Shown: positions 35,044-43,133 of the stretch, piece by piece
Numbering within the stretch: position 1 is the first letter of the stretch
Layout of the letters: each line of letters starts with the position of its first letter
DNA from: an uncultured Mucilaginibacter sp.
GTDB lineage: Bacteria; Bacteroidota; Bacteroidia; Sphingobacteriales; Sphingobacteriaceae
NCBI RefSeq assembly: GCF_903893715.1
Contig: NZ_CAITNG010000139.1
Coordinates: 1-64,000, forward strand
Direction of reading: 5' to 3'
Length of the DNA: 64,000 bases
Made by a program: the position numbers and the translations under genes
The notes under the pieces: model-generated
The model's database searches: none
The model's input: only the letters and a program-made list of their open reading frames with translations
Told to the model about the DNA's origin: nothing

Positions 35044-36366
35044 ATGAGCGAACAGCAAAAAGAGCAAAATAGTATTCCAACCAGTAAAGTACAGCGTTCG
35101 GCCAAGTTTGTGGGCACCGGCTTTAAAATTGGGGGAAATTATATTAAGCATTATTCCAAAAAATTGTTTAACCCGGATATGAACAATGACGAGTTGAACC
35201 AGGACAATGCGACGGACATTTACGCCAGTTTAAGCGAACTGAAAGGCAGCGCGCTCAAGGTAGCACAAATGCTGAGCATGGACAAAAACCTGCTGCCAAA
35301 AGCGTATGTCGACAAATTTTCGTTATCCCAATACAATGCGCCGCCTTTATCGGGACCGTTGATTGTTCAGACCTTTCGCAAGGCCTTTGGTAAAACGCCC
35401 GAGCAGATCTACGATAAGTTTGAACTGCGATCCACCAACGCGGCATCCATAGGCCAGGTGCACCGCGCCGAACTTAACGGCAAAAAGCTGGCGGTAAAAA
35501 TCCAATATCCCGGCGTGGGCGACTCCATATCATCGGACTTGAAACTGGTGAAACCTTTTGCGTTCCGATTATTGGGCATGAGCGAAAAGGAGCTGGATGT
35601 TTACATGAAAGAGGTAGAAGAGCGCCTGCTGGAAGAAACGGACTACGAGTTGGAAGTGCGTCGCTCCATCGAGTTCTCGGAAGCTTGCGCCAATTTGGAT
35701 AATATTGTGTTCCCGGAGTATTTTCCGGAACTATCGGCCAAAAGGGTAATTACCATGAGCTGGATAGAGGGCATGCACCTGAAGGAGTTTTTAGCCACTA
35801 ACCCATCGCAACAACTGCGCGATCGGATTGGGCAGGCACTTTGGGATTTTTACAACTACCAGCAGCATGAATTGCGCGCCGTACATGCCGATCCGCATCC
35901 CGGTAACTTTATGATAACACCCGACGGCAAGTTGGGAGTGATCGACTTTGGCTGTATTAAAGAAATGCCTGATAGCTTTTATTATCCATTTTTCTCATCG
36001 ACATCAACGGATTTGTTGGGTGATAAGGAAGAAACGTTAAAGGCCTTCAGGCAACTGGAGATGATACTGCCTAATGACAGCCCGCAGCAGGTGGAATTTT
36101 ACTATGCCATTTATAAAGAAATGATAAGCTTGTTTGCCCGCCCCTATATGGATAGCCATTTTGACTTTGGCGAAAACGAGTTTTTTGACGGCCTTTACAA
36201 CTACGGCGAAAAAATTGCCCGCATGCCGGAGTTTAAGCAGGCGCGTGGCGTAAAACACTTTATATATGTAAACCGCACCAACTTTGGCCTGTACAATATA
36301 TTGCACGAGCTAAAGGCCCGCGTAAAAACAGACACCTATAAGCCGCATGTGTTGTTAGCGTATTGA
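35044..36366 (+). CDS. ABC1/AarF/UbiB-family atypical kinase
   Basis: A 440-residue UbiB-like protein. The family's N-terminal KxGQ-type motif appears as LKVAQMLSMD. The Ala-rich loop is NAASIGQVHRAEL, followed by the Lys of KLAVKIQYPG. The catalytic and metal loops are HADPHPGNFMI and VIDFGCIKEMP. Such proteins support lipid-quinone biosynthesis in other bacteria. Here it is the last gene of the folE arm, which suggests an isoprenoid or redox role linked to the light locus. No C-terminal membrane anchor is evident. Confidence 0.9.
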   Translation: MSEQQKEQNSIPTSKVQRSAKFVGTGFKIGGNYIKHYSKKLFNPDMNNDELNQDNATDIYASLSELKGSALKVAQMLSMDKNLLPKAYVDKFSLSQYNAPPLSGPLIVQTFRKAFGKTPEQIYDKFELRSTNAASIGQVHRAELNGKKLAVKIQYPGVGDSISSDLKLVKPFAFRLLGMSEKELDVYMKEVEERLLEETDYELEVRRSIEFSEACANLDNIVFPEYFPELSAKRVITMSWIEGMHLKEFLATNPSQQLRDRIGQALWDFYNYQQHELRAVHADPHPGNFMITPDGKLGVIDFGCIKEMPDSFYYPFFSSTSTDLLGDKEETLKAFRQLEMILPNDSPQQVEFYYAIYKEMISLFARPYMDSHFDFGENEFFDGLYNYGEKIARMPEFKQARGVKHFIYVNRTNFGLYNILHELKARVKTDTYKPHVLLAY

Positions 36367-36393
36367 TTGCGATAAAGGTTTTATTTATATTTG
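36362..36393 (+). promoter_or_regulatory. Promoter for the VapBC-like pair, probably leaderless
   Basis: ATTG at 36362-36365 and TATATTTG at 36386-36393 are 20 bases apart, matching the Bacteroidota promoter form. The ATG of the antitoxin begins at 36400, where transcription should start, so the message may be leaderless. The -33 half lies inside the stop region of the kinase gene. Confidence 0.5.
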
Positions 36394-36399
36394 TATGGT

Positions 36400-36621
36400 A
36401 TGTGGGAAGTTCAATTAAAATATCAAAAGCTTGACCCCTTTGCCCAAAAGGAAGTAGATGACTTTATTGACTTTTTATTGAGCAAGAAAAATAAAAGGAA
36501 GGTTGATATGAAATCTTATCAGGAAAAGCTCTTGACAGTTTCTACTTGGTCGGAAGATGACATTAAAGTTTTTGAGGAGAATGCCAAATTGTTCAACAAC
36601 TGGACAATAGAAGAATGGTAA
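36400..36621 (+). CDS. Antitoxin-like protein of a VapBC-type pair
   Basis: A 73-residue protein beginning at ATG (MWEVQLKYQKL). The track uses a TTG nine bases earlier that overlaps the promoter box. The N-terminal part with DPFAQKEVDDFIDFLLSKKN resembles the DUF2281/VapB-like helix found in Bacteroidota antitoxins, and the C-terminal half should wrap the toxin. It overlaps the PIN-domain gene by seven bases, the usual toxin-antitoxin layout. Confidence 0.75.
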   Translation: MWEVQLKYQKLDPFAQKEVDDFIDFLLSKKNKRKVDMKSYQEKLLTVSTWSEDDIKVFEENAKLFNNWTIEEW

Positions 36622-36995
36622 TTGACACGAGCGTTTTTATAGAACACCTGCGGGCTAAAGATAAATCGAAAACCAAGCTTTATTCGATACGGGACCATAC
36701 CCCCAAGTTTACAACATCGGTAACGATATATGAGCTACTTGTTGGTGCCGGCACAATTGTGCATTCAGAAGATATCAAGCTTGTTTTGTCGGATATAGAT
36801 GTACTTCCGTTTGATAAACAAACTGCAATAAAGGCAGCGGAAATATTTCGGGACCTCAAAAAAGGAAATCAACTGATTGAATTTAGAGACATTTTTATCG
36901 CAGCAATTTGCATCACAAACTCGCTTCCTATCGTAACATTAAATAAGAAGCACTTTTCGCGCATCGAAGGATTATCTATTACGGTGGCTACATAA
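36615..36995 (+). CDS. PIN-domain toxin (VapC type)
   Basis: A 126-residue PIN-domain ribonuclease. Acidic active-site residues are seen in MVIDTSVFIEHL (Asp4), in TIYELLVG, and in IEFRDIFIAA near residue 100. This is a normal VapC length and layout. It would cleave RNA when freed from its antitoxin. The pair is complete and shows no frame damage. Confidence 0.9.
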   Translation: MVIDTSVFIEHLRAKDKSKTKLYSIRDHTPKFTTSVTIYELLVGAGTIVHSEDIKLVLSDIDVLPFDKQTAIKAAEIFRDLKKGNQLIEFRDIFIAAICITNSLPIVTLNKKHFSRIEGLSITVAT

Positions 36996-37057
36996 TTTAA
37001 AACTTACAGCCATTTCCCTTGTTATCATTAAAAATTCCCTGATTAGTGCTTTTATCA

Positions 37058-37088
37058 TTTGTATTTAAAAAAAGATTTGCTAACTTTA
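37058..37088 (+). promoter_or_regulatory. Promoter for the CBS-domain gene
   Basis: TTTG at 37058-37061 and TAACTTTA at 37081-37088 are 19 bases apart, a near-consensus Bacteroidota promoter, 29 bases before the ATG. Confidence 0.5.
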
Positions 37089-37117
37089 TTTTAAACCTCT
37101 TTTAAACACGCACTTTC

Positions 37118-37546
37118 ATGAAAAAGATACGGCATATCCTCGAAAACAAGGGTCACCATGTGTACTCTGTTACCCCCGAAACATCGGTTTACGATGCCCT
37201 GCATTTGATGATGGAAAAAAACATCAGCTCATTGCTCATCATGGAAAATGAAGTGCTTAGGGGTATTTTTACTGAGCGCGACTATGCCCGTAAACTGGTT
37301 TTGATGGGCCGCTCATCAAAAGATACTCCCATTGGCGATATCATGACCGCTAACCTGTATACCATAGCGCTGAACGAGTCGATAGACCATTGTATGGAGA
37401 TGATGAGCAATTTTAAGATACGCCACTTACCTGTTATCGACAATAACCGCGTTACCGGCATGGTATCCATTGGCGATGTGGTAAAGTTCATCATCGAAGA
37501 CCAAAAACGCACCATACAGCAGTTGGAGAGCTATATAGCCAGTTAG
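37118..37546 (+). CDS. Two-CBS-domain protein
   Basis: A 142-residue protein made of a tandem CBS pair. The first covers about residues 10-65 and contains VYDALHLMMEKNISSLLI, and the second covers 73-130, ending RHLPVIDNNRVTGMVSIGDVVKFI. Such stand-alone pairs bind adenine nucleotides and regulate a partner. The partner is not encoded next door. It has its own promoter candidate and is followed by a repeat-bearing spacer. Confidence 0.92.
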   Translation: MKKIRHILENKGHHVYSVTPETSVYDALHLMMEKNISSLLIMENEVLRGIFTERDYARKLVLMGRSSKDTPIGDIMTANLYTIALNESIDHCMEMMSNFKIRHLPVIDNNRVTGMVSIGDVVKFIIEDQKRTIQQLESYIAS

Positions 37547-37550
37547 ATCA

Positions 37551-37649
37551 GTTCATTGGTCATTAGTTCATTGGTACTGTTTTTTTGAATAATATCGCTT
37601 TTAATCTTTTGAATCACCAATAAACTAATGAACGAGTGAACTAATGAAC
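37551..37649. repeat. Inverted GTTCATTGGT/ACCAATAAACTAATGAAC repeats
   Basis: GTTCATTGGTCATTAGTTCA at 37551 faces ACCAATAAACTAATGAACGA at 37616, with a further copy GTGAACTAATGAAC. This is the same motif as at 250-447. The last copy overlaps the start of the epimerase gene and supplies its first ATG. Confidence 0.75.
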
Positions 37650-38555
37650 AAAATGCAAAGCATTTTAATAACCGGCGGCACAGGCTTGCTTGGCAAATAC
37701 TTAACCGACGCGCTTGTTATTAAGGGCCATACCGTTAGTCATTTAAGCCGCAGGCCGGGTAAAAACCCCGCCATCAAAACCTTTTTGTGGGACATAGACA
37801 AAGGCACCATTGACCCGGAATGCATTATCGGCGTGGATACCATTGTGCACCTCGCCGGCGAAGGTATTGCCGACAAACGCTGGACCACAGAGCGTAAACG
37901 GCAACTGATAGACAGCCGTACCAAATCCATCGCTTTGGTTTATAAACTACTTCAAACCACGCCGCATAGGGTTAAAAGCGTTGTTTCCGCTTCGGGCACG
38001 GGATATTACAGCGACCGGGGCGATGACTTGATGACTGAAACCAGCCCACCCGCCAACGATTTTTTAGCCGAATGCTGCATATTGTGGGAAAAAGCCGTTG
38101 ACCAAGGCGCCGAACTGGGCCTGCGCGTACTCAAGTTCCGAACCGGAGTAGTACTCACCACAGGCGGCGGGGCTTTACCTTTGTTGGCTATGCCTGTTAA
38201 ATTATATATGGGTTCGCCCATGGGCAATGGCAAGGCCTGGGTACCCTGGATACACTGGCGCGATGTAGTCGACATGTACATGTTGGGCATCGAAAACCAA
38301 AACCTGAGCGGCGTTTATAATATGGTGGCGCCTCATCCGGTTACCAACAAGCAGCTAACACAAGCCATTGCAAAACAACTGCATAAACCATTGTGGGCAC
38401 CCCATGTACCGGCTTTTGCGCTCAAGCTGTTTTTGGGCGAAATGAGCCTGGTAGTTTTAGGGAGTACCAAAACATCATCAGCTAAAATTGAAGCCGCGGG
38501 GTTCAAGTTTACTTATCCAACGGTCGACTTAGCCCTGAAAGAGATATACGTTTAA
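37644..38555 (+). CDS. TIGR01777-family NAD-dependent epimerase
   Basis: A 303-residue SDR39U1/YfcH-like protein. The Rossmann motif is ILITGGTGLLGKYL, TIVHLAGEGIADKRWT is highly characteristic, and VVSASGTGYYSDRGDD follows. The C-terminal DUF1731-like segment is near 250-300. Function in bacteria is unclear (SulA-like cell-division inhibitors in cyanobacteria). The first ATG comes from the upstream repeat; MQSILITGG at 37653 would be the more family-typical start. Confidence 0.9.
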   Translation: MNKMQSILITGGTGLLGKYLTDALVIKGHTVSHLSRRPGKNPAIKTFLWDIDKGTIDPECIIGVDTIVHLAGEGIADKRWTTERKRQLIDSRTKSIALVYKLLQTTPHRVKSVVSASGTGYYSDRGDDLMTETSPPANDFLAECCILWEKAVDQGAELGLRVLKFRTGVVLTTGGGALPLLAMPVKLYMGSPMGNGKAWVPWIHWRDVVDMYMLGIENQNLSGVYNMVAPHPVTNKQLTQAIAKQLHKPLWAPHVPAFALKLFLGEMSLVVLGSTKTSSAKIEAAGFKFTYPTVDLALKEIYV

Positions 38556-38562
38556 CGTCAAT

Positions 38563-38591
38563 ATTTGTCAACTTTTAAAAAGTTGACAAAT
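38563..38591. terminator. Hairpin between epimerase and fucosidase
   Basis: ATTTGTCAACTTTT pairs with AAAAGTTGACAAAT. It sits between two convergent genes and resembles the palindrome at 24181, so it is likely a repeat element used as a bidirectional terminator. Confidence 0.65.
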
Positions 38592-38603
38592 CCAAATACA
38601 GCA

Positions 38604-40295
38604 TCACTGGTCAAACAAGCTCAACTCCTGTATCTGTATACCGGGCGAGGCTTTGGTGATATTGAGCCGGAACACTTGGGCGTTTACCGGGGCAAATTCC
38701 TTTAAAATGCCGCGGCCTATTTTTTTGCCTTCGTAAACTGTTTTCCATTGGTCGCCGTCTTTGTACTCCAGGCGGTATTCTTTTATGGTTTGTTCTTTGC
38801 CGGCCCCCTCTTGTACAGCTATGGCATCGATGTTAAAGCGTGCGCCGAGGTCGACCTCCAAAGTTGCCGTGGTATCTGTTTTGGCGGCGACCCATTTGGT
38901 AACGGGGTTGCCATCGATAGCTTTGGCGGCGCTGTTATCGGCACCCGCCTCGGAGGATGCTTTTACGGCCTTATTTTCCGACGGTACCGGCCTGGTTACC
39001 GGGTAGCCGGTTATTTCGAGGGCTATTACGCTGGCTATACTGTCGGGCGCGGTGGCGGGCAGGCTTAACCGTATGCCATCGGCCGTTGGTTTTACTTTTA
39101 CGGGTGTTTTGTTGGCCAGCAGGTAGGCTTTGTTTACCACGTTTTGCAAGGGTACGTTCAATATGCCGTTGGCCGGCCATTTAAACACGTGCAGGTAAAG
39201 TGTCTTACCATCGTACGTGGCGCGCCCCCAGTTTAAATAACTAAAAGGGCTGGCGTATGTGCCGTAAATGGCGTTGCCATTAACAGCCATCCACTTACCT
39301 ATTTGTTGCAAACGGGTAACCTCTTCGTCGGGTATCAAACCTTCGGCGGTGGGGCCAACGTTGAGCAGGTAATTACCACCTTTTGATGCGATATCGATGA
39401 GGTTTTGGATGAGCGTTTTGGTGCTTTTAAAGTTTTTGTCGTTTTGCTTATAGCCCCAGGTGTCGTTCATGGTCATGCAGGTCTCCCAGTTGCGGCCGGG
39501 GTAACCCGTTGCCGGGATGTATTGCTCCGGTGTTTCCAAATCGCCGCTAAAGCCACCACCCAGGCGGTTATTGGTGATGATATTAGGCTGCAGTTTTAGC
39601 ACGTCGTGTATTTTGGCGGCACGTTCAGGCGTCATACCGGTAGGGGTATCAAACCACAGTACAGAAATAGGGCCGTATTTTGTGAGTATCTCTTTCATTT
39701 GGGGCACGGCCACCTTATCGATATATTGGTCCATATCGCCATTTTGGGCAGGGTCCCAATAGCCGCCGTTGGCCGCGCCGCCGGGGTGGTTCCAGTCTTG
39801 CGCCTGCGAGTAGTACAGGCCAAATTTTATATCGTATTTATTGCAGGCCCTTGCCATTTCTTTTATTACATCCTTTTTATAGGGCGTGGCATCAACAATG
39901 TTAAAATCGCTGGCGTTTGACTTGAACATCGCAAAACCATCGTGGTGCTTGCTGGTGATGACGATATATTTCATACCCGCCTGTTTGGCCAAACTCACAA
40001 ACTTATCCGCATCAAACTTAACGGGGTTAAATTGGGCGGCATATTTTTGGTATTCCACCATCGGTATTTTACCCTTGTTCATAATCCACTCGCCAATACC
40101 GGGCACCTCCTTACCATTGTATATACCCGCCGGAACCGAGTAAATGCCCCAATGGATAAACATGCCAAAACGTGCCTCCGTCCACCATTTCATCCGCAGT
40201 TTACGCTGGTCTTCGGTTTCGGCAGGCGTTTGCGAGAAGGTGGTTTTGAACAACAGCAACAGGCAGGCTGTAATGATGAGGAAATATTTGTTCAT
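38604..40295 (-). CDS. Secreted GH29 alpha-L-fucosidase with C-terminal F5/8C domain
   Basis: 563 residues from the ATG at 40295 (MNKYFLIITACLLLLF, signal peptide ending TTFSQT). The longer track ORF reaches 40577 only because the spacer happens to be open, and its extra 94 codons translate intergenic repeat. The GH29 domain (about 30-375) begins RFGMFIHWGIYSVPAG. SVLWFDTPTG holds the expected Asp nucleophile. The last about 140 residues form a discoidin-type carbohydrate-binding domain (SSEAGADNSAAKAIDGNP, KWVAAKTDT). It should release terminal L-fucose in the periplasm or outside. It is divergent from a GH43 gene, forming a small glycan-degradation pair without SusC/D. Confidence 0.92.
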   Translation of the reverse strand: MNKYFLIITACLLLLFKTTFSQTPAETEDQRKLRMKWWTEARFGMFIHWGIYSVPAGIYNGKEVPGIGEWIMNKGKIPMVEYQKYAAQFNPVKFDADKFVSLAKQAGMKYIVITSKHHDGFAMFKSNASDFNIVDATPYKKDVIKEMARACNKYDIKFGLYYSQAQDWNHPGGAANGGYWDPAQNGDMDQYIDKVAVPQMKEILTKYGPISVLWFDTPTGMTPERAAKIHDVLKLQPNIITNNRLGGGFSGDLETPEQYIPATGYPGRNWETCMTMNDTWGYKQNDKNFKSTKTLIQNLIDIASKGGNYLLNVGPTAEGLIPDEEVTRLQQIGKWMAVNGNAIYGTYASPFSYLNWGRATYDGKTLYLHVFKWPANGILNVPLQNVVNKAYLLANKTPVKVKPTADGIRLSLPATAPDSIASVIALEITGYPVTRPVPSENKAVKASSEAGADNSAAKAIDGNPVTKWVAAKTDTTATLEVDLGARFNIDAIAVQEGAGKEQTIKEYRLEYKDGDQWKTVYEGKKIGRGILKEFAPVNAQVFRLNITKASPGIQIQELSLFDQ

Positions 40296-40491
40296 GGTCA
40301 AGGCATTAGATTGGTTTTTTAAAAATAGGCAAAAATCGGGAATATACAAGTTTTTTAGGCTGGTTATTGGTAATAATACGGCATCAACGCCAAGTACCTG
40401 CGCTATTTGCACATCTGCCCTAAATTTCTTATCTTGTATCTTCGTTGAAACCGATTTAAATAAGCCTCCAGATATTGAATGATTTTTTTTT

Positions 40492-40592
40492 AACACCCAT
40501 AAATACCCATGTCTTTTTTTGATGAAAGAACAAGGAGTTAAGGAGCAAAGACAAAAACATAAATGAAAAACACCCATAAATACCCATGTCTT
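40492..40592. repeat. Two direct copies of AACACCCATAAATACCCATG
   Basis: Copies at 40492 and 40569 extend identically through AACACCCATAAATACCCATG and then TCTT, 77 bases apart. The core matches the array at 517-679. The second copy lies within the first codons of the GH43 gene and encodes NTHKYPCL of its signal peptide. Confidence 0.8.
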
Positions 40593-42149
40593 CTTTTGGC
40601 TGCTCTGACTTTGTTAGTTGGTGTGGCCTGCGGGCAAAGCCCTAAAATGCAGCCGGGTGCTTGGGGCGATCAGGGGGATGGCACGTATAAAAACCCGGTG
40701 CTGAATGCCGATTATTCGGACCCGGATGTGATACGTGTGGGCAGCGATTTTTATTTGGTTTGCTCCGATTTTCATTTTATGGGGATACCGGTATTGCACT
40801 CGAAGGATTTGGTGAACTGGACTATCATAGGGCAGGTGTATAACCGGTTGGATATTGACCCCGGTTATAGCAACATGGCCAAATATAGTCGTGGCAGTTG
40901 GGCACCGTCGTTAAGGTATCACGACCATAAATTCTACATCTACTTTTGCACGCCCGAAGAGGGTTTGTATATGAGCACAGCTACCGACCCGGCGGGGAAG
41001 TGGTCGCTATTGACGGAGGTACAGCGCGTACCCAAATGGGAAGACCCCTGCCCTTTTTGGGATGATGACGGGCAGGCATATTTGGGGCATAGTCATACGG
41101 GCGCTGGGCCAATTATCATCCATAAAATGAGCGCCGATGGCACGAAGTTATTGGACACCGGCACGGTAGTGTACCGCGGGCCAACATCCGAAGGGACAAA
41201 AATTTACAAGCGTAACGGGTATTACTATATTATCATCCCGGAAGGAGGGGTTGGTAAAGGTTACGAGACCGCGCTGCGCAGCAAAAGCATTTACGGCCCT
41301 TACGAACGGAAAGTGGTTTTAGAACAAGGCAGCACCAAGGTGAATGGCCCGCACCAGGGCGGCTGGGTGGAACTGGATGCGGGCGAGTCGTGGTTTATGC
41401 ATTTCCAGGATGACGGGGCGATAGGCAGGGTTTGCCATTTGGAACCTGTGCATTGGGTTGAGGACTGGCCGCTGATGGGCGTTGATATTGACGGTAATGG
41501 TATAGGCGAACCGGTATCGGTATATAAGAAACCGAATGTTGGCGGGCAATATCCTATAAGTGCGCCGCAAACATCGGATGAGTTTAATGGCACTAAATTG
41601 GGACTGCAATGGCAGTGGAACCATAACCCGGTGGATGGGAAATGGTCGCTGGTACAACCCAAAGGTTATTTGAGTTTGCAGGCGATGAAAGCGCCCAATA
41701 ATAAACTGGCAAAGAATACCATCAGCCAAAAACTGATGGGCAAAAAAGGGGTGATGACCACCAGTCTCGATTTGATGCAAATAGCTGACGGGCAGCGTGC
41801 GGGTTTGGCTTTGTTGGGGCAGAATATTTACGAGATCGGCGTGATAGATACGAATGGCAAGAACATGCTTTTTGCCAATAATAACGGGAAGGTAACACTT
41901 GGGCCGGCATTGAAACAGGGTGTTATTTATCTGCGGCTTTCGGCAGATCTGGATAACGAACACACCGTGATGCAGTACAGCTTAAATGGAAAAGACTTTG
42001 AACAATTGGGCGATGTGTGTGTTTTGAGTAAAAAGAATTACTGGAAGGGCGTGAGGCCAGGGTTATTTAGTTATAATGTGAAAGAGGACGGTGGGGTGGC
42101 TTTGTTCGACTGGTTCCGTTATAGTTATGATGGGCCGGGCGGGAGATAG
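40563..42149 (+). CDS. Exported GH43-family beta-xylosidase/arabinofuranosidase
   Basis: A 528-residue two-domain glycoside hydrolase. The five-blade propeller (about 40-325) shows YSDPDVIRVGSDFYLV with the base Asp, WEDPCPFWDDDGQAYLG, and TSEGTKIYKRNGYYY with the acid Glu. The C-terminal 190 residues form the beta-sandwich common in GH43 enzymes. The signal peptide has a possible lipobox VGVACG. Its N-region is encoded by a dispersed repeat, which is unusual. It should remove xylose or arabinose from plant polysaccharides, and the exact specificity cannot be read. It is divergent from the GH29 gene. Confidence 0.9.
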   Translation: MKNTHKYPCLLLAALTLLVGVACGQSPKMQPGAWGDQGDGTYKNPVLNADYSDPDVIRVGSDFYLVCSDFHFMGIPVLHSKDLVNWTIIGQVYNRLDIDPGYSNMAKYSRGSWAPSLRYHDHKFYIYFCTPEEGLYMSTATDPAGKWSLLTEVQRVPKWEDPCPFWDDDGQAYLGHSHTGAGPIIIHKMSADGTKLLDTGTVVYRGPTSEGTKIYKRNGYYYIIIPEGGVGKGYETALRSKSIYGPYERKVVLEQGSTKVNGPHQGGWVELDAGESWFMHFQDDGAIGRVCHLEPVHWVEDWPLMGVDIDGNGIGEPVSVYKKPNVGGQYPISAPQTSDEFNGTKLGLQWQWNHNPVDGKWSLVQPKGYLSLQAMKAPNNKLAKNTISQKLMGKKGVMTTSLDLMQIADGQRAGLALLGQNIYEIGVIDTNGKNMLFANNNGKVTLGPALKQGVIYLRLSADLDNEHTVMQYSLNGKDFEQLGDVCVLSKKNYWKGVRPGLFSYNVKEDGGVALFDWFRYSYDGPGGR

Positions 42150-42181
42150 ACCCCTAAATCAGGAGTCAACATCAGGAATAG

Positions 42182-42187
42182 AGGAGG
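42182..42187 (+). promoter_or_regulatory. Shine-Dalgarno AGGAGG before the LigD-type polymerase
   Basis: A full AGGAGG sits five bases before the ATG at 42193. Strong SD sites are rare in this window and in Bacteroidota generally, where the anti-SD is largely masked. It decides the start over the track's upstream ATG at 42091, which overlaps the GH43 gene. Confidence 0.6.
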
Positions 42188-42192
42188 TTGTT

Positions 42193-43122
42193 ATGAAATA
42201 TCAAGGAGACACGTTGTCCGATGAGATGACCGAGACATTCGGCAAAAAAACAGTTAAACTGAGTCACTTAAACAAGCTTTATTGGGAGAAAGAAGGTATA
42301 AGCAAAGGCGCTTTGATAGCATACTACCGTGATATGGCCGGGTATATTTTGCCTTATTTGAAAGATAAGCCACTTTCGCTAAAGCGGCAACCCAACGGTA
42401 CAAAGGATGAGGGCTTTTTTCAGAAAGATGTTGACCCGGAGCTCTTGCCCACATGGGCAAAAACAACGCTGATACATTCGGAAAGTAACGACAAGGATAT
42501 CCATTACCTTGTTTGTAACGATGCGGCCACCCTGCTGTTTATGATAAACATGGGTTGCATCGAGATAGACCCATGGCTCAGCTCGTACAAAAAACCGGAA
42601 CAACCCGATTTTATGGTGCTCGACCTTGACCCTAACGACGTGCCCTTTAGCCAGACCATTGAGACGGCATTGAAGGCAAAAGAAGTGTTTGACCGTTTAG
42701 GGCTGGATGCATATATCAAAACATCGGGCTCGCGTGGCTTGCATATCTATTGCTATTTAGGTGCAAAATACCAATATGAGCTGACGAGGACGCTGATGGG
42801 GCAGATTGCCACGTTGATACACAGCGAATTGCCGGCAATAACAAGTATAGAGCGCAACCCGGCCAAAAGGCCCAATAAAATGTACCTCGACTTTTTACAG
42901 AACAGCCGGGGGCAAACCGTTGCGGCGCCATACTCGGTAAGGCCAAAGCCGGGTGCTACGGTATCGGCGCCATTGGCATGGGAAGAGGTGAACGATAGCT
43001 TAAAGGTGGCCGACCATACCATTTTTACCATGCCCGGGCGGGTAAAAAACAATTCCGACCCATGGAAAAACCTATTTAGCAAAAAGGCTGATCTGCGAAA
43101 AGCGATGGCCCTGATAAAATAA
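42193..43122 (+). CDS. Stand-alone LigD-type polymerase/primase domain
   Basis: About 309 residues, matching only the polymerase domain of DNA ligase D, a primase-polymerase used in Ku-dependent end joining. Visible motifs are PLSLKRQPNGTKDEGFFQKD, VLDLDPND (metal Asp pair), KTSGSRGLHIYCYLG and NKMYLDFLQNSRG. The nuclease and ligase domains are missing, and no ku or ligase gene is near. It may act with a separate ligase or serve in gap repair. It is preceded by AGGAGG and is convergent with the rRNA methyltransferase gene, 11 bases apart. Confidence 0.9.
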   Translation: MKYQGDTLSDEMTETFGKKTVKLSHLNKLYWEKEGISKGALIAYYRDMAGYILPYLKDKPLSLKRQPNGTKDEGFFQKDVDPELLPTWAKTTLIHSESNDKDIHYLVCNDAATLLFMINMGCIEIDPWLSSYKKPEQPDFMVLDLDPNDVPFSQTIETALKAKEVFDRLGLDAYIKTSGSRGLHIYCYLGAKYQYELTRTLMGQIATLIHSELPAITSIERNPAKRPNKMYLDFLQNSRGQTVAAPYSVRPKPGATVSAPLAWEEVNDSLKVADHTIFTMPGRVKNNSDPWKNLFSKKADLRKAMALIK

Positions 43123-43133
43123 ACTATCCCAAA

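Noticed and set aside
40296-40577. N-terminal extension of the fucosidase ORF
   Set aside because: The added 94 codons cover intergenic sequence with the dispersed repeat, and a typical signal peptide begins at 40295.
41319-41963. 214-residue minus-strand ORF
   Set aside because: Shadow of the GH43 gene without recognisable motifs.
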